Shown one piece after another: positions 58,182-64,000 of a stretch of DNA of 64,000 bases. The notes beneath the pieces are model-generated. The model did no database searches, was not told where the DNA came from, and saw only the letters and a list, made by a program, of their open reading frames with translations. How positions within the stretch are numbered: position 1 is the first letter of the stretch; each line of letters opens with the position of its first letter. Source of the stretch: Caenorhabditis elegans (taxonomy: Eukaryota; Nematoda; Chromadorea; Rhabditida; Rhabditidae); NCBI RefSeq assembly GCF_000002985.6, contig NC_003281.10:6138001-6202000 (forward strand), in the 5' to 3' direction. Position numbers and translations under genes: made by a program.

Positions 58182-60407
58182 TTAATGTTCATAACGACAA
58201 GCTTCTTGTCCAACTGGACAACCATCTGGATGATGAAGTGACATCCAGCATGGTGCTTTTCTGATCGTTTCCGCCTTTTTTGGCTTCCAGGATTGACGTT
58301 TTTGAACAACTGGCTGACGGAAATCACGAAGACGAGCAGTGGCTTGGTATACCTGAAAAACAAGAAATAAACATAAATGTTCTGTACACCAAATATGCTT
58401 AAGAGTAAAATAAAAATGTCAAAACATCGACTAATCTTCTTATCTATTGCCGTAGTGCTCACGTGAAAGATTTGATGTTGATTTCGAAGAAAAGTTTGAA
58501 GTCCTCCGTCCTGATCTTTCATTAGTTTTTTGTCTTCTTCTGTGAGAAGCGCAGCAAGCTGGGCCAAAGGAACTTCACCTCCACAACGCCATCCACTGAA
58601 AAAATGAAACAATATTTTCATTTCTAGAGGCGGTTGAATTGAAACTAACTCTCTGACTGCATCAGAATAATTCAAAACAAAATCAAATAATTTCTTGGCG
58701 ATTCTTTCACGATCAGTCACAGGAATGTTCATACAATTCGTTGTTTTGATTTCCTTTGGTCTTGCAATAAACTTTTGTCCTTCAGTCATTGAATTGATGG
58801 TTTCGTCCACATTTGGGCATAGTCCTCCTTCTGGAACACGTCCGATAATGCAAAGCTGAAAATATTGAAATTGTTCAGGAGGAAATAGGAAAAATAAAAC
58901 ATACTCTTTTCGTGCTCGGAATCGCCAATCTGTCAATTTTAACATCAAATCCAAGTCGTTCAGCAACTGAAACGGTCCACTCGAAGAATGACTCATACTG
59001 TGAAACTATTCTTTTTGGTCCTAAGTGGCTTCCGTTGTTGGCATACTTTCCGAAAAAGTTGAATGGGCAACATGGAATCAAGAAGAAATTGCAGTTGAGT
59101 CTGAAAAATAATTTTTTGTAAAGGATTTTGAAAATTTTATGATCTTCTCACTTAGCAGCCATAACTGGAATCCATGGAGTTAACTCGTCACTGTGATTTC
59201 CAATGAGCAAATCCACATCTAAATCGAAGTGCGGTTCATTTTGAACGACAATTTGAGGATCGACAGGCATTTCGCGTAGGTCCACATCTTTCAGAGTGGT
59301 CTTCCAAATGTTTCGATGACGAACGTCAATTCCGTATCCAGACATCTAAACATTTATTTTTTTAAATCTAAAGTTAAATCAAATGAATTTTATAATTAAA
59401 TCAATTTTCGATTAAAAAAAAAATCTTACTCCGATTTTGTTCAAAAGATGAACAAGAAGACCATTTCCGCATCCAATATCCACGAATTTATTCGGCTTTG
59501 GTAGGAGATCAGAATTGACAAGCTCCTAAAAATATTTTGAAAGATGGGAATTTTATTGAAATAGATAAATTTTACATTTATATATGAAGCAATCCCACAA
59601 TCCTCGAAAATTGATTTTTGTGGATTAGAGTTTTCTGTCCATCCTTTGATCATTCCTCTGCCATAATCCTCTCGAATATGACGATATGTCTTGATGTAGG
59701 ACTCTTTGTCGAGTAGAGAATTTGTCTTTCGAGATGATCTGCAATAAACGTTTAGACTTTGTTAAATCATAGCGTTCTCACTTTGAAAGATCAATTCCTT
59801 TCAACCAAGTGTACAATTGTTTGAATGCTTGTTTCTTCATAAATTCAAAATGTTCTTGAGAGGAATTAGCTTGCTTCAAAAACTGAAGTTGAATGGATGT
59901 ATCTGTTGGGATTTTAATGGCAATTGAATACGGGCTCTCGAAATGTGGGTGTTGCATTCCATCGAGAGTAATTGGGTAGAATCGTACAAGGAGTTCTTCT
60001 GAAAACAAAAACATCATTTCAAAAGAAGACTAACTTCGAAACAAACCTTCATAGTAAGAAACTTCAAACGCATTATCTGAGAATTTATTATTAGCGAGAT
60101 CCTTGTGTATGATTTTCGTAATAGCTATTTCGCTGCAATCTCTCGGGCAAAATTTGTAATGTGTTTCAAATGTTCTTAAAACTTCATTCCATAAATCTGA
60201 ATCTGTATCCACTGAAACTGAAGTTGTAATTCTGTTACTGATAGCGTTTGGATATTCCTTCCAAAGACTGATAATCTGAATTTTTCTTTCAATTACAATA
60301 TTCCAAATTACAATAACTACCTTATCAAAAAACGCTTTTGGATCAATAACCTCTTCGTATTCGGCGATTTGTTCTACAATAACTGTCCATGTTGAACCAG
60401 GAAACAT
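58182..60407 (-). CDS. TRMT44-like tRNA (uracil-2'-O)-methyltransferase
   Basis: A multi-exon gene starting MFPGSTWTVIVEQIAE and ending at TAA 58182. The SAM-binding motif is KFVDIGCGNGLLVHLLNKIG. It is followed by GYGIDVRHRNIW and an acidic and aromatic stretch, then LLIGNHSDELTPWIP and FFLIPCCPFNFFGKY, which carry the conserved NHSDELTPW-type block of the TRM44 family. The C-terminus CWMSLHHPDGCPVGQEACRYEH is a CCCH-like zinc finger, as in fungal and animal Trm44. The family methylates the 2'-OH of U44 in tRNA-Ser in the cytoplasm; this same window holds two tRNA-Ser genes. Exon borders in the middle are approximate. I recall this as C. elegans C23G10.7. Confidence 0.88.
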
Positions 60408-61185
60408 AAAACGCCTAAAAACGTAAAATTTTAATTGAATATATTGGTAAACTAGTTTTTCAAAGGAAAAAGAAAATTATTCAATAAACTTTTATTGATT
60501 AGTTCGGCCGAAAATATCCAACACGCAGAAAGGTAAGCTTTTCGAAGATATAGAAAGTTCTAGAAAATTCGGAAATGTTCCTCTGAAAACTACAAAAACT
60601 AAGTCAGACTGAAACCAATGTCATAACTATGTGCAATGAGCCTTTAATACAGTAACCACCGCATAGCTTTGAGACGATCAGTGAAAAATTAAGCATTAGA
60701 GCGGTCAAACTAGACACCAATACACTTTTATCTGATTTTAAAAATTAAAATATGCTATTTTTATCGGAATTGCTGGGAAAAATATTGTCTAAAAATAAGA
60801 AAACAACTTTGAAGAAAATGCGCCAACACCCATGTGCTGGCGCAATTATCGATTAGTTGACGCACATCGCGGAGGATGACAATTCTGACCACAGCGGGAA
60901 ACCGCGAAATTGTCAGCTTTTATCTGAAAATGTATGTGTTTTTGGACGAAATTTGTCATTCGCAATCATTCTTTTCGTTCGGTTCATCCATTGTTGGTGT
61001 TTGAGTAATTTTATGATTTTCTAAAACGCCTGATTTATTTTTAGACGTTTTCTAATTTGTCTTTTAAGACGAGAAAGCTGTTTTTCTGATAACCTAGAAA
61101 AACATTTTATAATAAACTATGCTTCGCAACTATCTTCTCCTAGCTGCTCTCATTTCGGATTGTTTTTAATTTTGATTTCTTTCAG
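60408..61185. promoter_or_regulatory. Divergent promoter region between TRMT44-like gene and rpn-2
   Basis: A 780-bp interval between divergent starts. It contains two short GC-rich hairpins: 60819-60844 (TGCGCCAACAC / GTGCTGGCGCA) and about 60878-60914 (TGACAATT / AATTGTCA with an inner CGGG/CCGCG stem). A 16-codon ORF at 61119 (MLRNYLLLAALISDCF) precedes the rpn-2 acceptor and is probably removed by trans-splicing. Confidence 0.5.
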
Positions 61186-64000
61186 ATGTTGACATTGTTG
61201 AACAGATGGAGATCTCAGCCAGGAGGCGCTTCAAACGCAGGTATCAAAACTAATATCTATCAAGAAACGTTGTGAATTGTTCATTTTCAGCCGCATTCAT
61301 TCGTGTTCTCGAGTCACCGAAATCAGCAGTGACCGACAAAGTGCTCGTTCTCAAAGCATTTAACGATTGGGATGTTCTTGTGAACACATGGTTTGAGGTC
61401 GCTGACGCCCTTCCAGCTGTAGAGCAGCTCCTTGACAACAACACGTTCCCAGAGCATTCATCCGCTGCACTGCTCGTCTCCAAAGTTTATTTCTGCTTGG
61501 AGCAGTATGAACGTGCTTTGGAGTTTGCTCTTCGTGGTGATTTCAACGTCGTTCCTGCTACAAGAACCGGTCTTGGAAACGACGCAGAATATGTTAACAA
61601 GATCATCGAGACGGCCATTGACACGTACAAGACGCTGAGCAAGCAAGGATCTGGAATTCCTCAGAAACTCCGAGATTTGATCGACCGAATTGTTGCTAGA
61701 AATCTGGATAAACGAGAGATATGGTTTGTCATCTCGTTAGGATTTGAGACGACCAATCTGGCTATGATCGACAGGGCCATTAGCGCGATGCCTGCAGATT
61801 TGACCATCAAGAATCAGAGTAAGTCAATAATAACTAAGCTGAAACGTCATTCTTTTTTGTGCAGCTACACTTGTCGAAACGCTCAACCGTGTTGTCAATG
61901 GCGCGTTCGATCGTTCATTCCGATTCCAAGTTATCGATACAGTCATCAAGACGTACTTGAAGTGCCCATCGCCGGACATGTCCAAGATTTGCGAGGTATG
62001 ATTTATACAAATATCGAAGTAAAATTACAAAATAAACATTTTCAGTGTTACGTGCTCACGGATAACGCCGAGGCCGCTGCTGACACGATTACGAGTTTGA
62101 TCGCGAAGTCTCTCAGCACTCGTGCATATCAGATCGCATTTGATTTATATGAAACAGCGAGTCAAGGATTCCTCGATCGAGTTTTGAAACGTTTCCAACA
62201 GCAGGATGCTCGTGATGAGAAGTCGATGGAAAAGATTCATTCAATTCTCAAAGGTCATGAAACTGTCAAGGCTTACCTCGACTTCTTTGTCCGTCATAAT
62301 CACACTGATTCTGTTCTAATGGAAGAGATCAAGGAGAACATTCGAACAGCCTCTGCCCACAATGCTCTTCTCATCTCAAATGGTCTTATGCAATATGGAA
62401 CTACTTGTGACGATTTCCTCCGTAACAACTTGAACTGGGTTTCCAAAGCTACGAACTGGAACAAGTTCAATGCGGTCGCTTCACTTGGACTCATTCATCA
62501 CGGACAAGAATCGTCTGCAATGAAGGTACTTGAGCCATATTTGCCAAAGGAATCTGTCGAAGGATTTGGATTTAAAGAGGGAGGAGCAATGCTGGCATAT
62601 GGATTGATTCACGCCAAACACGGAGATGCAACTGCCATGAGCACTCTGGCTCAGTGGCTCAAAACCGCCGAAAACGAGCCAGTGAGACACGGAGCTTGTC
62701 TTGGATTTGGAGTTGCTGGACTTGGATCGTCTTCTGTTTCGAATTACGAGAAAGTTCGGGAAGTTCTCCAACGTGATGAAGCAGTTTCCGGAGAATCCGC
62801 AGGAATCGCCATGGGCCTTATCATGGCTGGACATCTGAATCAAGAGGTGTTCAATGAGCTCAAGCAATACACTGTTGACACACAGCATGACAAAACTCAA
62901 CGTGGTATCCGAACTGGACTTGCCTGTGCCGCATTCGGACTCCAAGGAGATGCTGAGCCTTACATCAAAGAAGCAATCGGAGCTAAGAGCAATCCAATGC
63001 TCCGTTCCACTGGAATCTGTATGCTGTCGATGGCTTACGCCGGAACCGGATCTCCAGATGTAGTACGCCGTCTTCTCGAGAAAGTAGCCACCGATCCAAA
63101 TTTGGATGTCAAGAGATACGCTACAATTGGTATCGGATTCGTTCTCTCCAAGGATCCATCAACCTGCTTATCCTACGTGGCCATGCTCACCGAACATTTC
63201 AATGGACATGTCAGATACGGAGCAGCTATGGCACTGGGAATTGCTTGTGCTGGAACAGGAAACATGGTAAGATACTTTTTTCTGAAACCGGGGTTTGATA
63301 TAATGAATTGTTTTTCAGGAAGCTATTGCTCTGATTGAGCCAATGATTTCTGATAAGGAAGGTTTCGTTCGTAAAGGAGCACTTCTTTCACTTGCTCTCA
63401 TCATGTGCCAGCAGACAGACTACACTTGTCCCAAGGTGAACGGTTTCCGTAAGCAATTGCTCAAAAAGGTAACTCTATAAGAAAACAATCAAGTTTTTCA
63501 ATAAATGTTTGTCAGATCGGAGAGAAGAACGAGGACTCTCTTGTCAAATTTGGAGCAATTATTGCTCAAGGACTTCTCGACATCGGAGGGCAGAACGCTG
63601 CGGTCACAATGCAAAATTCTGACAAGCAGCCAGATATGGGATCAATGGTCGGAATGATGTGCTTCCTTCACGGATGGTTCTGGCACTCGATGCATTTCTT
63701 CATCGCCCTTGCTGCTAAGCCATCATGCCTTGTGATGATGAACGAGAATCTGAAGATTCCAGTACTTGACTACATCTGCCATGCCAATAGTCAGAAGTTT
63801 GCCTATCCACCACGAGCCGAATCAAAGAAGGATAAGGATGTCAAAAAGATTGAGACTGTTGTTCTGTCCATCACCGGAAAGAAGAATGCGTCAAAGAAGC
63901 TGATCGCTGAGGAGAAAAAAAGACGAGAAGCTGCAGCTTCCGCTTCTAGTGCTGCTGCTGCCCCATCATCATCGTCCACTTCAGGAACAGCACCAGCTGC
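61186..64000 (+). CDS. rpn-2: RPN-2, 26S proteasome regulatory subunit (PSMD1/Rpn2), 3' end outside window
   Basis: Exons seen: 61186-61240, 61291-61818, 61865-61995, 62046-63265, 63319-63468 and 63516-64000 onward. The protein is a helical-repeat scaffold. The N-terminal rod ([14 protein letters not shown] onward) is followed by the ring of PC (proteasome/cyclosome) repeats, each with a Gly-rich turn, for example [50 protein letters not shown] and [15 protein letters not shown] Lys/Ala/Ser-rich linker follows before the window ends. Rpn2 organises the base of the 19S particle and contacts Rpn1, Rpn13 and ATPases. The start at MLTLLNRW directly follows a TTTCAG acceptor (trans-splicing). The last intron-exon junctions and the stop lie to the right. 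Confidence 0.96.

Overview
The window is nematode nuclear DNA, almost certainly Caenorhabditis elegans chromosome III (the F42A10 / C23G10 region). I base this on recognising the predicted proteins NFM-1, EFK-1, ABCF-3, NAS-28 and RPN-2, not on a search. The sequence fits: it is AT-rich, introns are mostly short with TTTTCAG-type acceptors, several start codons sit just after a trans-splice-like acceptor, and genes lie densely on both strands. CDS spans below run from start to stop codon and include introns. Where exons are listed, I checked splice sites and reading phase by hand.

Layout. 1-4122: no convincing gene; a G15 tract and a (CT)n run. 4123-11585 (-): an 11-exon white-type ABCG half-transporter whose fourth intron holds two + strand genes, an LRRC58-like leucine-rich protein (8297-9949) and a small secreted protein (10198-11010). 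12016-16733 (+): an unrecognised 295-aa coiled-coil protein. Its third intron carries a tRNA-Phe gene cut in two by a 2,968-bp element with 20-bp terminal inverted repeats. 17103-19728 (-): an NNMT/PNMT/TEMT-type methyltransferase. 20778-21050: two tRNA-Ser genes, the second with an internal 18-bp duplication. 21879-26343 (+): nfm-1 (merlin) with two alternative last exons. 26652-33047 (+): a gamma-glutamylamine cyclotransferase-like gene, about 300 bp downstream and possibly in an operon with nfm-1, whose second intron contains the whole of efk-1 on the opposite strand. 33802-34771 (-): a CDV3 homologue. 35417-38052 (+): a PIG-Y-like mini-ORF ending 11 nt before abcf-3.

The right half is more accessory: two paralogous secreted ML-domain proteins (-), the astacin nas-28 (-), a 5'-truncated LINE next to a 0.9-kb minisatellite, a tandem pair of broken F-box-associated-type genes (+), a UDP-glycosyltransferase (-), a TRMT44-like tRNA methyltransferase (-), and at the right edge the proteasome subunit gene rpn-2 (+, truncated by the window).

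There is no single pathway. Housekeeping functions (translation control by efk-1 and abcf-3, tRNA genes and a tRNA methyltransferase, proteasome) are mixed with secreted and detoxification genes. The best candidates for further work are the split tRNA-Phe with its element, the PIG-Y/abcf-3 bicistronic arrangement, the tRNA-Ser with a duplicated D arm, and the decaying tandem F-box-like genes.
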